Positions 6,221-14,988 of a DNA stretch of 45,433 nucleotides are shown in pieces (position 1 is the first letter of the stretch; each line of letters opens with the position of its first letter). The stretch comes from an uncultured Bacteroidales bacterium. GTDB taxonomy: Bacteria > Bacteroidota > Bacteroidia > Bacteroidales > UBA932. The DNA is taken from positions 1 to 45,433 of the forward strand of contig CALUSM010000021.1 of assembly GCA_944323445.1 (NCBI GenBank), read 5' to 3'. Position numbers and translations under genes: made by a program. The notes beneath the pieces were generated by a model. It searched no databases. It was not told the DNA's origin and saw nothing but the letters and a program-made list of their open reading frames with translations.

Positions 6221-7093
6221 ATGAAAATGATATACAAGATAGCGGCGGTGGCGATGGCAGTTCTGGCCGCAGTATCCTGCCGTAACGGCGATGAAGAACA
6301 GCTGCCGCTGAATCCGGAAATAACAGTTACCGGAGATACCTTGATGGATGCCGGAAACGGCAGCATCACACTGAAGCTTGTTTCCAATGCCCCCTGGACC
6401 GCAGAGGTGGACCAGGAATGGTGCTCCGTCTCTCCTGCTGAGGGAAATGCCGGAGAGTTCGACCTGCGCGTGACGGCACAGGCCAATGAGAGCGACGAGG
6501 TGCGCAGGGCGGACCTCATAGTCCGTTCGGGCTCTGTCGAGGACCGCACTGAGATCGTGCAGCAGTTCGAGGGTGCCATCGTCGTGGCGGACAAAGAGTA
6601 TCCTGTGCCCTACGTGGGCGGTACGCTGGAGTTCCGGGTAAGCGCCAACGTGGAATTCGAAGTGGTGATACCCGAGGGCTGTGACTGGATTACGAGGACG
6701 GAGCCGGAGACCCGCGCGATGGTGGAGGTTCCCCTGGCATTCGTCATCGGTGCCAACGGTGAGAAGGAGGCCCGCGAGGCTGAGATTTCGTTTGTCGCCG
6801 GAGACGTGAAGCAGAGTGTGCGGATAATCCAGGAGGGACTGCCCGACCGCGATGTGCTGACGGTGTCGCACACCGGAATCAGCTTCACGGCACCTGTAGT
6901 CACCGGAGAATATCTCAGTGACGCCGAGATAGCCTGGGGTGACGGTGATGTGGAGGAATATGTTGCCGGAGAGGAACACACCTATGACGAAGAGGGCTCC
7001 TATGACACTCAGGTGTCGGCAGTCGGCATTGAGGAGATTACTGTCCAGAGTCTGAAAGGCGTAACGTACATATCACTGTCGAAGGAAGAGTAA
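6221..7093 (+). CDS. BACON and PKD-like domain surface lipoprotein
   Basis: A 290-residue lipoprotein. The start at 6221 gives a compact signal MKMIYKIAAVAMAVLAAVSC with lipidated Cys20; an upstream in-frame ATG at 6188 would overlap the protease gene. Two BACON-type repeats are visible: the first with SNAPWTAEVDQEWCSVSPAEG and an IVQQFEG end, the second with SANVEFEVVIPEGCDWI and a VRIIQEG end. The C-terminal segment has IAWGDGD and HTYDEEGSYDTQVSAVG, typical of PKD domains. BACON domains are associated with carbohydrate-active or mucin-binding proteins in Bacteroidetes. It lies between a protease and a sialidase with tight spacing (22 bp and 5 bp), so a role in binding a glycoprotein substrate on the cell surface is a fair inference. 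Confidence 0.75.
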   Translation: MKMIYKIAAVAMAVLAAVSCRNGDEEQLPLNPEITVTGDTLMDAGNGSITLKLVSNAPWTAEVDQEWCSVSPAEGNAGEFDLRVTAQANESDEVRRADLIVRSGSVEDRTEIVQQFEGAIVVADKEYPVPYVGGTLEFRVSANVEFEVVIPEGCDWITRTEPETRAMVEVPLAFVIGANGEKEAREAEISFVAGDVKQSVRIIQEGLPDRDVLTVSHTGISFTAPVVTGEYLSDAEIAWGDGDVEEYVAGEEHTYDEEGSYDTQVSAVGIEEITVQSLKGVTYISLSKEE

Positions 7094-7098
7094 TCCCG

Positions 7099-8220
7099 AT
7101 GAACGGAATGCATATTATGGCGGCCGCAGCGGCTCTTTTTATGAGTCTCGCTGCGGCCGCTCAGTCTGCAGAGGGTGGACTGAATGACGGTATCTTCCGT
7201 CAGGTACTGTTTAAGGTGGATGCTGCCGATACATCCAGGCGTGTGTCATGCTACAGGATACCGGCTCTGACTACGGCTCCGGACGGCAGCATCATCGCCG
7301 CCATAGATGAGCGGGTGCCTTCCTGCGGAGACCTGAAGTGGAGCCGGGACATCAATATCGTCATCAGGCGCAGCACGGACGGGGGGCGGACCTGGGGGCC
7401 GGTGGAGAGGGTGGCGGATTTTCCGGACGGACAGTCTGCCTCGGACCCCTCGATGATAACCGATACGGTCAGCGGTACGGTGTTCCTCTTCTATAATTTC
7501 ATGGACCATGACCTGGCGGAGGACGTTTACTTCTTCCACGTCATGCGCAGTACGGACAATGGCCTGACATGGTCCGCTCCAGAGGACATCACGGCCCAGG
7601 TAGCTCCGGAGGAGTGGCGGAACGACTTCAAGTTCCTGACTTCCGGTCAGGGTGCTGTCACACGTGACGGCCGTCTGCTGCACACGATGGTCAATCTCCA
7701 GAAGGGCCTGCATCTGATAGAGAGCACCGACAGGGGCCGCACGTGGCATCTGCTTCCGACATCCGTACTTCCCGCCGACGAGTCCAAGGTCATAGAGCTG
7801 CCGGACGGACGCTGGATGATCAACAGCCGGGTCAATGGGGAGGGCATGCGGTACATTCATATTTCAGAAGACAAAGGCCGTTCCTGGACCTCGGACCCCG
7901 CGCCCGCTTTGCCGGACCCCGGTTGCAACGGCGCGATTGTCTATTATCCCTATGTGGGAGGAGAGGACGGCTGCCTGCTTTTTGTCAACGCAGCTGACCC
8001 AGAGACCAGGCGCAACCTTGCCGTCCGCCTGAGCACCGACTGGGGCATTACCTGGAGCAACGGCCTGACGGTAGTCGAAGGCGATGCCGGATATTCCGAC
8101 ATCACGGTCCTGCCTTCCGGAGACATAGTGGTGTTTTACGAGCGGGACGGTTATGCGGTCAATGAGGCTGCGGTTATTCCGGGGGATTTAATCAACATAA
8201 TCAACAGCTCTGATTTCTGA
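7099..8220 (+). CDS. exo-alpha-sialidase (GH33 neuraminidase)
   Basis: A 373-residue exported enzyme that should release terminal sialic acid from host glycans. Signal peptide about 1-21 (the ATG at 7111 would also serve). The YRIP motif (52-55) supplies the first arginine of the triad; five Asp boxes are seen (STDGGRTW 92-99, STDNGLTW 151-158, STDRGRTW 209-216, SEDKGRSW 256-263, STDWGITW 312-319), the hallmark of the six-bladed sialidase propeller. DESKVIELPDG (227-237) holds the catalytic Glu, INSR the second arginine and FYERDGY near 347-352 the nucleophilic Tyr region. It begins 5 bp after the BACON gene. No sialic-acid uptake or nanA-type genes are in the window, so the released sugar may be consumed elsewhere or the aim may be unmasking of underlying glycan. 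Confidence 0.9.
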   Translation: MNGMHIMAAAAALFMSLAAAAQSAEGGLNDGIFRQVLFKVDAADTSRRVSCYRIPALTTAPDGSIIAAIDERVPSCGDLKWSRDINIVIRRSTDGGRTWGPVERVADFPDGQSASDPSMITDTVSGTVFLFYNFMDHDLAEDVYFFHVMRSTDNGLTWSAPEDITAQVAPEEWRNDFKFLTSGQGAVTRDGRLLHTMVNLQKGLHLIESTDRGRTWHLLPTSVLPADESKVIELPDGRWMINSRVNGEGMRYIHISEDKGRSWTSDPAPALPDPGCNGAIVYYPYVGGEDGCLLFVNAADPETRRNLAVRLSTDWGITWSNGLTVVEGDAGYSDITVLPSGDIVVFYERDGYAVNEAAVIPGDLINIINSSDF

Positions 8221-8252
8221 AGTCTGGCCGGTCATGATTGCGGCAATTTTTG

Positions 8253-8260
8253 TATATTTG
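8253..8260 (+). promoter_or_regulatory. -7 promoter box upstream of lgt
   Basis: TATATTTG fits the TAnnTTTG box 38 bp before the lgt ATG. No good -33 element is seen at the right distance. Confidence 0.4.
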
Positions 8261-8298
8261 CCAAGATATTCGACACTTTAACGGACTAACTTGATTAT

Positions 8299-9237
8299 AT
8301 GCTTGATTTCCTTGCGATTACTTGGAATGTCAACCCTGACATCCTCTCTATAGGCAGTTTCCATCTGAGGTGGTACAGCGTGCTCTTCGTGGCGGGACTT
8401 TTCCCCGTGGGTTATTACATCATGCGTTCGTTCTACAAGAGAGAGGGTATACCGGTGGATACACTGGATGCCCTTCTTTTCGCTCTGTTCATAGGAACTT
8501 TGGTGGGGGCCCGTCTCGGACACTGCCTTTTCTACGATCCGGCCTACTATCTGTCTCATCCCTGGAAGATCCTGATGACCTGGGAGGGCGGCCTGGCCTC
8601 GCACGGCGGGGCGATAGGAGTGCTGCTGGCCATCTGGTGGTACGTGCACAAGTACGGCAGGAAGTACGGCTTCGGCTACATACAGCTCATCGACCGTCTG
8701 GTGATACCCATCTGCTTTGCGGGGATGATGATCCGCCTGGGCAATCTGATGAACTCCGAGATCTACGGAGTGCAGACGGACCTGCCCTGGGGCTTCATCT
8801 TCCTGCGCGACCCTATGGGGGACGGCCTGCCCCATCATCCGACCCAGCTCTACGAGGCCCTGAGCTACTGCATCCTGGGCCTGGTGCTGCTGTGGATGTA
8901 CCGTACCAGGCTGGACAGGCTGCGCACCGGCACCATCTTCGGTATCTTCCTGATAGTGCTTTTCGGCATGAGGTTCCTGATTGAGTTCATTAAGGAGGAC
9001 CAGGTGGCTTTCGAGCAGGGCATGACCCTGAACATGGGCCAGTGGCTGAGCGTGCCGTTCATCATTGCCGGTATTCTGCTTCTCGTGTGGAGCTTCACGA
9101 AAGCCGGTCCGGCCGCAATCCATGTTCCGGAGGAGGCGCTTCGTCAGGGCGGGCAGCATCCTGCACCGCAGCAGCCCAGGAAGCCGAAAGAGAAGGTTCC
9201 TCTGACTCACGTTCATACCAATTCGAAGAATCAATAA
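8299..9237 (+). CDS. lgt: prolipoprotein diacylglyceryl transferase
   Basis: A 312-residue inner-membrane enzyme that moves a diacylglyceryl group from phosphatidylglycerol to the lipobox Cys of prolipoproteins, the first step of lipoprotein maturation. About seven hydrophobic helices are visible. Family signatures: GARLGHCLFYDP (70-81), LASHGGAIG with the key His102 (99-107), RLGNLMNSEIYG with Arg146 and Glu154, and HPTQLYEAL (180-188). The C-terminus has a 50-residue hydrophilic tail rich in Pro, Gln and Lys, longer than in E. coli. It is followed after 11 bp by trxB. The many lipoproteins in this window are its substrates. Confidence 0.97.
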   Translation: MLDFLAITWNVNPDILSIGSFHLRWYSVLFVAGLFPVGYYIMRSFYKREGIPVDTLDALLFALFIGTLVGARLGHCLFYDPAYYLSHPWKILMTWEGGLASHGGAIGVLLAIWWYVHKYGRKYGFGYIQLIDRLVIPICFAGMMIRLGNLMNSEIYGVQTDLPWGFIFLRDPMGDGLPHHPTQLYEALSYCILGLVLLWMYRTRLDRLRTGTIFGIFLIVLFGMRFLIEFIKEDQVAFEQGMTLNMGQWLSVPFIIAGILLLVWSFTKAGPAAIHVPEEALRQGGQHPAPQQPRKPKEKVPLTHVHTNSKNQ

Positions 9238-9248
9238 ATCACAATACT

Positions 9249-10181
9249 ATGGCAGACGAAAGAATACAGTTACTGATTATCGGCAGCGGTCCTGCCGGTT
9301 ATACTGCGGCTATCTACGCATGCCGCGCCAACATCAAGGCAGTGGTCTACGAGGGCATCCAGCCCGGCGGCCAGCTGACCCAGACCACGGAGGTGGAGAA
9401 TTTTCCCGGCTATCCCCAGGGAGTCCAGGGCCAGCAGATGATGGACGACTTCCGCGCCCAGGCTGAAAGGTTCGGGGCCGACATCCGTTTCGGCATCGTG
9501 ACCAAGGCCGACTTCTCCCAAAGACCCTTCAGGGCTCAGATCGACGATGAAAAATGGGTTGAGGCCGATGCAGTCATCATAGCCACAGGCGCCACCGCCC
9601 GCTATCTCGGTCTGGAGTCCGAGGAAAAATTCAAGGGCCAGGGCGTTTCGGCCTGCGCCACCTGCGACGGCTTCTTCTACCGCGGCAAGGATGTGGCGGT
9701 AGTCGGAGGAGGCGACACTGCCTGCGAGGAGGCCACCTACCTGGCCTCGCTCTGCCGCAAGGTCTACATGATCGTGCGCCGCAACGTCTTCCGTGCCTCC
9801 AAGGCCATGCAGGAGAGAGTCTTCAACACCCCGAACATCGAGGTGCTCTGGGAGCATCAGACCAAGGAGATCCTGGGCAACGAGATGGGTGTGACCGGAG
9901 CCCTGCTGCGCCGCAACGACGGTGTGGAGCGCAAGATAGACATCGACGGCTTCTTCCTGGCCATCGGTCATCACCCCAACTCCGACGTGTTCAAGGAGTG
10001 GATAGACACCAACGAGGAGGGCTACATCCTCACCGAGGGCAAGAGTACCCGTACCTCCCGTCCCGGTATCTTCGCCGCAGGAGACGTACAGGACCCGACC
10101 TACCGTCAGGCCATCAATGCCGCCGCCTCGGGCTGCCGCGCCGCCATGGACGCCGAGAAATATTTAGCTGAAAACAGATAA
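9249..10181 (+). CDS. trxB: thioredoxin reductase
   Basis: A 310-residue flavoenzyme that uses NADPH to reduce thioredoxin in the cytoplasm. FAD-binding GSGPAGYTAAIYA lies at 12-24, the redox-active CATC at 136-139 (ACATCDGFFYRGK), the NADPH-binding GGGDTACEEA at 153-162, and the second FAD motif GIFAAGDVQDPTYRQ near the C-terminus. Length is normal for the low-molecular-weight class. The ATG at 9249 is taken because the earlier frame upstream overlaps lgt and has no family homology. The cysteine desulfidase gene begins 12 bp later, likely the same transcript. Confidence 0.96.
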   Translation: MADERIQLLIIGSGPAGYTAAIYACRANIKAVVYEGIQPGGQLTQTTEVENFPGYPQGVQGQQMMDDFRAQAERFGADIRFGIVTKADFSQRPFRAQIDDEKWVEADAVIIATGATARYLGLESEEKFKGQGVSACATCDGFFYRGKDVAVVGGGDTACEEATYLASLCRKVYMIVRRNVFRASKAMQERVFNTPNIEVLWEHQTKEILGNEMGVTGALLRRNDGVERKIDIDGFFLAIGHHPNSDVFKEWIDTNEEGYILTEGKSTRTSRPGIFAAGDVQDPTYRQAINAAASGCRAAMDAEKYLAENR

Positions 10182-10193
10182 ACCGACTGGATT

Positions 10194-11528
10194 ATGGATA
10201 ACCGGACTTATTCTGACATACTCGAGCTTCTGCACCGCGAGGTGAAGCCCGCCCTGGGCTGCACCGAACCCATCGCGGTGGCACTGGCCGTAGCCAAGGC
10301 ATGTTCGCAGCACAGACCCCTGCGTCCTTCGCAGATCCGCGTGCAGGTGAGCGCCAACATCCTCAAGAACGCCATGGGCGTCGGCATTCCCGGCACCGGC
10401 ATGGTCGGTCTCAACATCGCCGTGGCCCTGGCCATGGAGTGCGGCAACCCGGACTATGGTCTGGAAGTGCTCAAGGACCTGACTCCCGCCGATGTGGAGA
10501 AGGCCAAGGCCTACGCCTCCGAGGGCCGGGTCAAGATATCCCTGGCCAATACGCCCAAGAAACTCTATATCGACGCCGAATGCCTCTACGGCCCCGTGGA
10601 GACACCGGAGCACCGCTCGAAGGCCATCATTCAGGATGACCACGATGCGATAGTCTTCGTGTCCAAGGACTCCGAGGTCCTTCTGGACAATATGTCCTCG
10701 GCGGCGGGAGAGGCTGCCGCAGCACCCGGACAGGAGGCGGCATCGCACAAGACCACTCTCGACTATCATCTGGATATGCGGAAGATCTTCGACTTCGCCA
10801 CTAAGGAGGCCCGTCTGGAGGACATCGCCTTCCTGCTGGACGCCGCCAGGATGAACCGGGCCCTCGCTGAGGAGGGACTGGCCCGTCCCTACGGACTCCA
10901 GGTAGGACGCACCATTCAGGACAATATCCACCGCAATGTCTTCGGCAAGGGGCTGCTGACCCACTGCATGGCTATGACCGCAGCGGCTTCGGACGCCCGT
11001 ATGGCCGGATGCACCCTCCCCGCCATGAGCAATTCCGGCTCGGGCAATCAGGGCATCACCGTCACAATGCCTGTGGTGGCCGCGGCCGAGCAGTTCGGCT
11101 CCTCCGAGGAGCAGCTCATCCGCGCCCTGACCCTCAGCCATCTGACGGCCATCCACATCAAGGGCTATCTCGGCAAGCTCTCCGCCCTCTGCGGCTGTGT
11201 GGTGGCTTCCACCGGCTCTGCCTGCGGAATCGTATGGCTCAGCGGCGGCAGCTTCGAGCAGGTATGCAGCGCCATCAAGAACATGATCGGCAATATCACC
11301 GGCATGGTCTGCGACGGAGCAAAGGTGGGCTGCGCCCTCAAGGTGGCCTCCGGCGTCTCGTCTGCCGTGCAGTCGGCTATCCTCGCTCTGGACAACCACT
11401 GTGTGACCGGCAATGACGGTATCATCGAGGATGATGTGGAGAAGTCCATCCGCAACTTGGGAACAATAGGTTCCAAGGGCATGCAGGTGACCGATGAGAT
11501 GATACTCAACATTATGGTATGTAAGTAG
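10194..11528 (+). CDS. cyuA: L-cysteine desulfidase / serine dehydratase-like iron-sulfur enzyme (UPF0597, CyuA/YhaM family)
   Basis: A 444-residue cytoplasmic enzyme of the family of E. coli CyuA (YhaM) and archaeal L-cysteine desulfidase, which split L-cysteine to pyruvate, ammonia and sulfide with a [4Fe-4S] cluster. Seen: VKPALGCTEPIAVALA with Cys23, the NILKNAMGVGIPGTG loop, and the NSGSGNQGITVTMPV motif shared with the serine dehydratase alpha domain. Further Cys suitable for the cluster lie in LCGCVVASTGSACG and VCDGAKVGCALK. It follows trxB by 12 bp, which links cysteine breakdown with thiol redox control. Cysteine rather than serine as substrate is by family, not proven. Confidence 0.85.
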   Translation: MDNRTYSDILELLHREVKPALGCTEPIAVALAVAKACSQHRPLRPSQIRVQVSANILKNAMGVGIPGTGMVGLNIAVALAMECGNPDYGLEVLKDLTPADVEKAKAYASEGRVKISLANTPKKLYIDAECLYGPVETPEHRSKAIIQDDHDAIVFVSKDSEVLLDNMSSAAGEAAAAPGQEAASHKTTLDYHLDMRKIFDFATKEARLEDIAFLLDAARMNRALAEEGLARPYGLQVGRTIQDNIHRNVFGKGLLTHCMAMTAAASDARMAGCTLPAMSNSGSGNQGITVTMPVVAAAEQFGSSEEQLIRALTLSHLTAIHIKGYLGKLSALCGCVVASTGSACGIVWLSGGSFEQVCSAIKNMIGNITGMVCDGAKVGCALKVASGVSSAVQSAILALDNHCVTGNDGIIEDDVEKSIRNLGTIGSKGMQVTDEMILNIMVCK

Positions 11529-11544
11529 CTTTAATTTTTAATAT

Positions 11545-14500
11545 ATGAAACGGATTTTCAGAACCATTCTGGGTGCCGCCATGCTGCTGTCAGCCTCAAC
11601 CATGACAGCCCTGGCCCAGGAGCCTTCCGAAGGCCCCCTCTGGATGAGGTACAGCGCTATCTCTCCGGACGGCAGCACCATTGCATTTGCCTACAAGGGC
11701 GATATATTTACTGTACCCGTGACCGGCGGCCAGGCCCGTCAGATCACCTCCAACGCTGCTTTTGACTCCCGCCCCGTGTGGAGCCCCGACGGCAGCCGCA
11801 TCGCATTTGCCTCCTACAGGATGGGCAGCGCCGATGTCTTCATTGTCTCCAGGGACGGTGGAGAGCCGGTGCGCCTGACCACCCATTCCGCCAATGAGTT
11901 CCCCATTGTCTTCAAGGACAATTCCACCATCCTCTACTCTGCATACATCCAGCCCTCCGCCGAGAGCATGCAGTTCCCTTCCTCCACATTTGCACAGGTG
12001 TATGCAGTGAGCACCGACGGCGGACGCCCGGTGATGTTCTCCACCCTTCCCCTCGAGGGCATCTCCTTCAGCCCCGACGGCAAGACCCTGCTGTACAACG
12101 ACAAGAAGGGCTACGAGGACGAGTGGCGCAAGCACCACACCTCTTCCATCACCCGCGACATCTGGAGCTGCTCCTTCGAGGGCAACAGTGTCAAGGGCGG
12201 TGAGTTCACCAAGATAACTGACTTCGACGGCGAGGACCGCAACCCTGTCTACGCTCCGGACGGCAAGTCGTTCTACTGGCTCAGCGAGCAGGACGGTACC
12301 TTCAATGTATGGAAACACTCATTTGAGGGCGGTGCCGACGAGCAGATTACCCACTTCAGGGGCAATCCCGTGCGTTTCCTCACCATCGCTCAGAACGGCA
12401 CCCTGTGCTTCGGCTATGACGGTGAGATCTACACCGTAAAGGACGGTGCGGAGCCTCAGAAAGTGGCCGTGGAGATTATCGCCGACAAGCAGGACCGCGA
12501 CCTGATCAAGCAGCCTGTAAGCTATGCCCAGGACATCGCTGTCAGCAAGGACGGCAAGCAGGTGGCCTTCATCTACAGGGGCGATGTGTATGTGACCATG
12601 ACCGACTATAAGACTACCAAACGCATCACCAACACCGCCGAGCAGGAGCGCAACCTCGACTTCGCTCCCGACGGACGCTCGCTGATCTACTCTTCCGAGC
12701 GCGACGGTCTGTGGCAGGTCTACATGGCCTCCATCGTCAATGAGGACGAGAAGCTCTTCCCCTATGCCACCGAGATCAAGGAGGAAAGGGTGACCAACTC
12801 CGACCAGGTATCCTTCCAGCCTCTGTACAGTCCTGACGGCAAGGAGATAGCCTTCCTCGAGAACAGAACGGCTATCCGTGTCATCAACCTGGACACCAAG
12901 GAAGTGCGCACTGTGATGGACGGCAAGTACGAGTATTCCTACTCTGACGGAGACCAGTGGTACCAGTGGTCGCCCGACGGCAAGTGGATTCTGTCCAACT
13001 GCATCTTTATCGGCGGATGGAACAACAAGGACGTTGCTCTGATCAACGCCTCCGGAAACGGTGAGATGTACGACCTGACCAAGAGCGGCTACACTGACTC
13101 CAACGCCAAGTGGGTGCTGGACGGCAAGGCCATGATCTGGTTCAGCGACCGTGCCGGTTACCGCAGCCACGGCAGCTGGGGTGCGGAGATGGACGTGTAC
13201 ATCATGTTCTTCGACCTCGAGGCATACGAGAAGTTCCGTATGAGCGAGGAGGAGCTGGCTCTCTATGAGGAGGAGAAGGCGGCTCTCGAGGAGGAGAAGG
13301 CTGAGGCTGAGAAGTCCGCGAAGGACAAGAAGGCTTCCAAGAAGAGCAAGAAAGACGCTGAGTCCGAAAAGGACGAGGATGCCACCGAGCCTCTGAAACT
13401 GGATCTGGAAAATGCCGAGTACCGCGTTATGCGCCTGACCGTCAACTCTTCCAATCTCGGCGACGCAGTGCTCAGCAAGGACGGTAAGAAACTCTACTAC
13501 ATCACCTCGTTCGAGGGCGGCATGGACCTCTGGGTACATGACCTGAAGGAGGATGAGACCAAGATTCTGTCCAAGGGCGTGGGCTACGGCTCGCTGATTC
13601 TCTCGGACGACGGCTCGAGCATCTTCATGAACACCGGTATGATCAAGAAGATAGACGTGGCCTCCGGCCAGATTACTCCTATCGAGATGGAGGGTATCTT
13701 TGAGTACAAGCCCTATGCCGAGCGTGCCTATATGTTCGACCATGCCTGGAGGCAGGTTCAGGAGAAATTCTACGATCCTAATATCCACGGAATCGACTGG
13801 GAGGGCTACAAGGCCACATACGGGAAGTTCCTGCCCTACATCACAAACAACTTCGATTTCGCCGAGATGCTGGGCGAGATGCTGGGTGAGCTCAACGGCT
13901 CGCACACCGGTGCCCGCTACTATGCTTCCGGAGCCGCTTATCCTACTGCATATCTGGGAGTCTTCTACGATGATACCTACACCGGAGACGGTCTGAAGAT
14001 TAAGGAAATCATCAAGCGCAGCCCTCTGACTCTCGTAGAGTCCGACGTCAAGCCCGGCTGCATCATCGAGAAGATAGACGGCGAGGCCATCCTGGCCGGT
14101 CAGGACTACTTCCCTCTGCTGGAGGGCAAGGGCGGCAAGAATGTGCGTCTGTCCATCTACAACCCTGCTGACGGCAAGCGTTTCGACGTTACTGTCAAGG
14201 CTCTCCGCTCGGAAAGCGGTATCCTGTACCAGCGCTGGGTAGAGCGTAACCGCGAGATCGTGGATTCCATCTCCGGCGGCAAGATCGGCTACGTACACAT
14301 CGAGGGCATGGACAGCCCCAGCTTCCGCGTACTGTACAGCGAGCTCCTCGGCCGTCTGCGTCAGAAGGATGCAGTAGTGGTGGATACCCGTCACAACGGC
14401 GGCGGCTGGTTGCACGACGATGTAGTGACCCTGCTCTCCGGCAAGGAGTACCAGCAGTTCAGGCCCCGCGGCCAGTACATCGGCAGCGACCCCTTCAACA

Positions 14501-14826
14501 AGTGGCTCAAGCCTTCCTGCATGCTCGTGTGCGAGGACAACTACAGTAACGCTCACGGCACTCCTTGGGTCTACAAGCACCTCGGAGTCGGCAAACTCGT
14601 CGGCGCTCCCGTGCCCGGCACCATGACAGCCGTATGGTGGGAGAACCAGATCGACCCGACCATCGTCTTCGGTATCCCTCAGGTCGGCTGCTGGGACATC
14701 GAGAACGAGGAGTACATGGAGAACGTCGAGCTCCAGCCCGACATCCTCATCTACAACGATCCCGCTGACGTCATCAACGGCTTCGACGCACAGCTCAAGG
14801 CTGCCACCGAGTCCCTGATGAAGTAG
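11545..14826 (+). CDS. tricorn-like S41 family protease with N-terminal beta-propeller
   Basis: A 1093-residue exported protease. Signal peptide 1-24 (ending TALA). Residues about 30-500 form TolB/WD40-like propeller blades (repeats of the type ISPDGSTIAF, WSPDGSRIAF, FSPDGKTLLY, YSPDGKEIAF). A lysine/glutamate-rich linker follows (about 555-615: EEEKAALEEEKAEAEKSAKD, then KKASKKSKKD). Next come a second beta region, a helical core domain (about 725-790), a PDZ-like domain (GVFYDDTYTG, VKPGCIIEKIDGEAI) and the S41 catalytic domain. The nucleophile is Ser1001 in DNYSNAHGTPW; VVVDTRHNGGGW is the S41 core motif. Similar to archaeal tricorn protease, it should degrade peptides in the periplasm. 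It starts 16 bp after cyuA and is closed by a strong terminator. Confidence 0.9.
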   Translation: MKRIFRTILGAAMLLSASTMTALAQEPSEGPLWMRYSAISPDGSTIAFAYKGDIFTVPVTGGQARQITSNAAFDSRPVWSPDGSRIAFASYRMGSADVFIVSRDGGEPVRLTTHSANEFPIVFKDNSTILYSAYIQPSAESMQFPSSTFAQVYAVSTDGGRPVMFSTLPLEGISFSPDGKTLLYNDKKGYEDEWRKHHTSSITRDIWSCSFEGNSVKGGEFTKITDFDGEDRNPVYAPDGKSFYWLSEQDGTFNVWKHSFEGGADEQITHFRGNPVRFLTIAQNGTLCFGYDGEIYTVKDGAEPQKVAVEIIADKQDRDLIKQPVSYAQDIAVSKDGKQVAFIYRGDVYVTMTDYKTTKRITNTAEQERNLDFAPDGRSLIYSSERDGLWQVYMASIVNEDEKLFPYATEIKEERVTNSDQVSFQPLYSPDGKEIAFLENRTAIRVINLDTKEVRTVMDGKYEYSYSDGDQWYQWSPDGKWILSNCIFIGGWNNKDVALINASGNGEMYDLTKSGYTDSNAKWVLDGKAMIWFSDRAGYRSHGSWGAEMDVYIMFFDLEAYEKFRMSEEELALYEEEKAALEEEKAEAEKSAKDKKASKKSKKDAESEKDEDATEPLKLDLENAEYRVMRLTVNSSNLGDAVLSKDGKKLYYITSFEGGMDLWVHDLKEDETKILSKGVGYGSLILSDDGSSIFMNTGMIKKIDVASGQITPIEMEGIFEYKPYAERAYMFDHAWRQVQEKFYDPNIHGIDWEGYKATYGKFLPYITNNFDFAEMLGEMLGELNGSHTGARYYASGAAYPTAYLGVFYDDTYTGDGLKIKEIIKRSPLTLVESDVKPGCIIEKIDGEAILAGQDYFPLLEGKGGKNVRLSIYNPADGKRFDVTVKALRSESGILYQRWVERNREIVDSISGGKIGYVHIEGMDSPSFRVLYSELLGRLRQKDAVVVDTRHNGGGWLHDDVVTLLSGKEYQQFRPRGQYIGSDPFNKWLKPSCMLVCEDNYSNAHGTPWVYKHLGVGKLVGAPVPGTMTAVWWENQIDPTIVFGIPQVGCWDIENEEYMENVELQPDILIYNDPADVINGFDAQLKAATESLMK

Positions 14827-14848
14827 GCGCGGCAGTTAAAAGCCATCG

Positions 14849-14886
14849 AATCCCGGTCATCCCCTGCGGACGGCCGGGATTTTTTG
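14849..14886 (+). terminator. intrinsic terminator after the S41 protease gene
   Basis: AATCCCGG (14849-14856) pairs perfectly with CCGGGATT (14874-14881), and the stem is followed by a TTTTT run. It separates the lgt-trxB-cyuA-S41 group from the TonB receptor operon. Confidence 0.85.
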
Positions 14887-14893
14887 TGCAGTG

Positions 14894-14952
14894 TAACCGG
14901 AACGTAACAGCAACTTAACAACAATACATACCGGATGTAACGTTGATGAAAC
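14894..14952 (+). promoter_or_regulatory. array of half-sites with 11-bp phasing (Pho-box-like)
   Basis: TAAC occurs at 14894, 14905, 14916 and 14938, and AAAC at 14949; with a weak CATA at 14927 these are six positions at exact 11-bp steps, all in one orientation. Each is preceded by a short G/T-rich piece (GTGTAAC, ACGTAAC, ACTTAAC, ATGTAAC). PhoB-type response regulators bind direct repeats with exactly this 11-bp period, upstream of the promoter they activate. Here the array ends 11 bp before the -7 box. The identity of the regulator is inferred from the spacing and the downstream phosphatase gene. Confidence 0.6.
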
Positions 14953-14962
14953 AGCCCCGGAA

Positions 14963-14970
14963 TACCTTTG
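14963..14970 (+). promoter_or_regulatory. -7 box of the TonB receptor operon
   Basis: TACCTTTG fits TAnnTTTG, 18 bp before the ATG at 14989. A TTG at 14943-14945 is a poor -33 element at a short spacing (17 bp), which suits a promoter that depends on an activator bound at the upstream array. Confidence 0.55.
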
Positions 14971-14988
14971 CCGCCGAAAACAAAAGGT

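Noticed and set aside
4348..8220. A polysaccharide utilisation locus around the sialidase
   Set aside because: No SusC/SusD pair and no sialic acid uptake or catabolic genes are present in the window.
12319..14580. A long open frame of about 750 codons on the minus strand
   Set aside because: It mirrors the S41 protease gene; composition is the Leu/Val/His-rich type produced by the reverse complement of GC-rich genes, and no family motif is seen.
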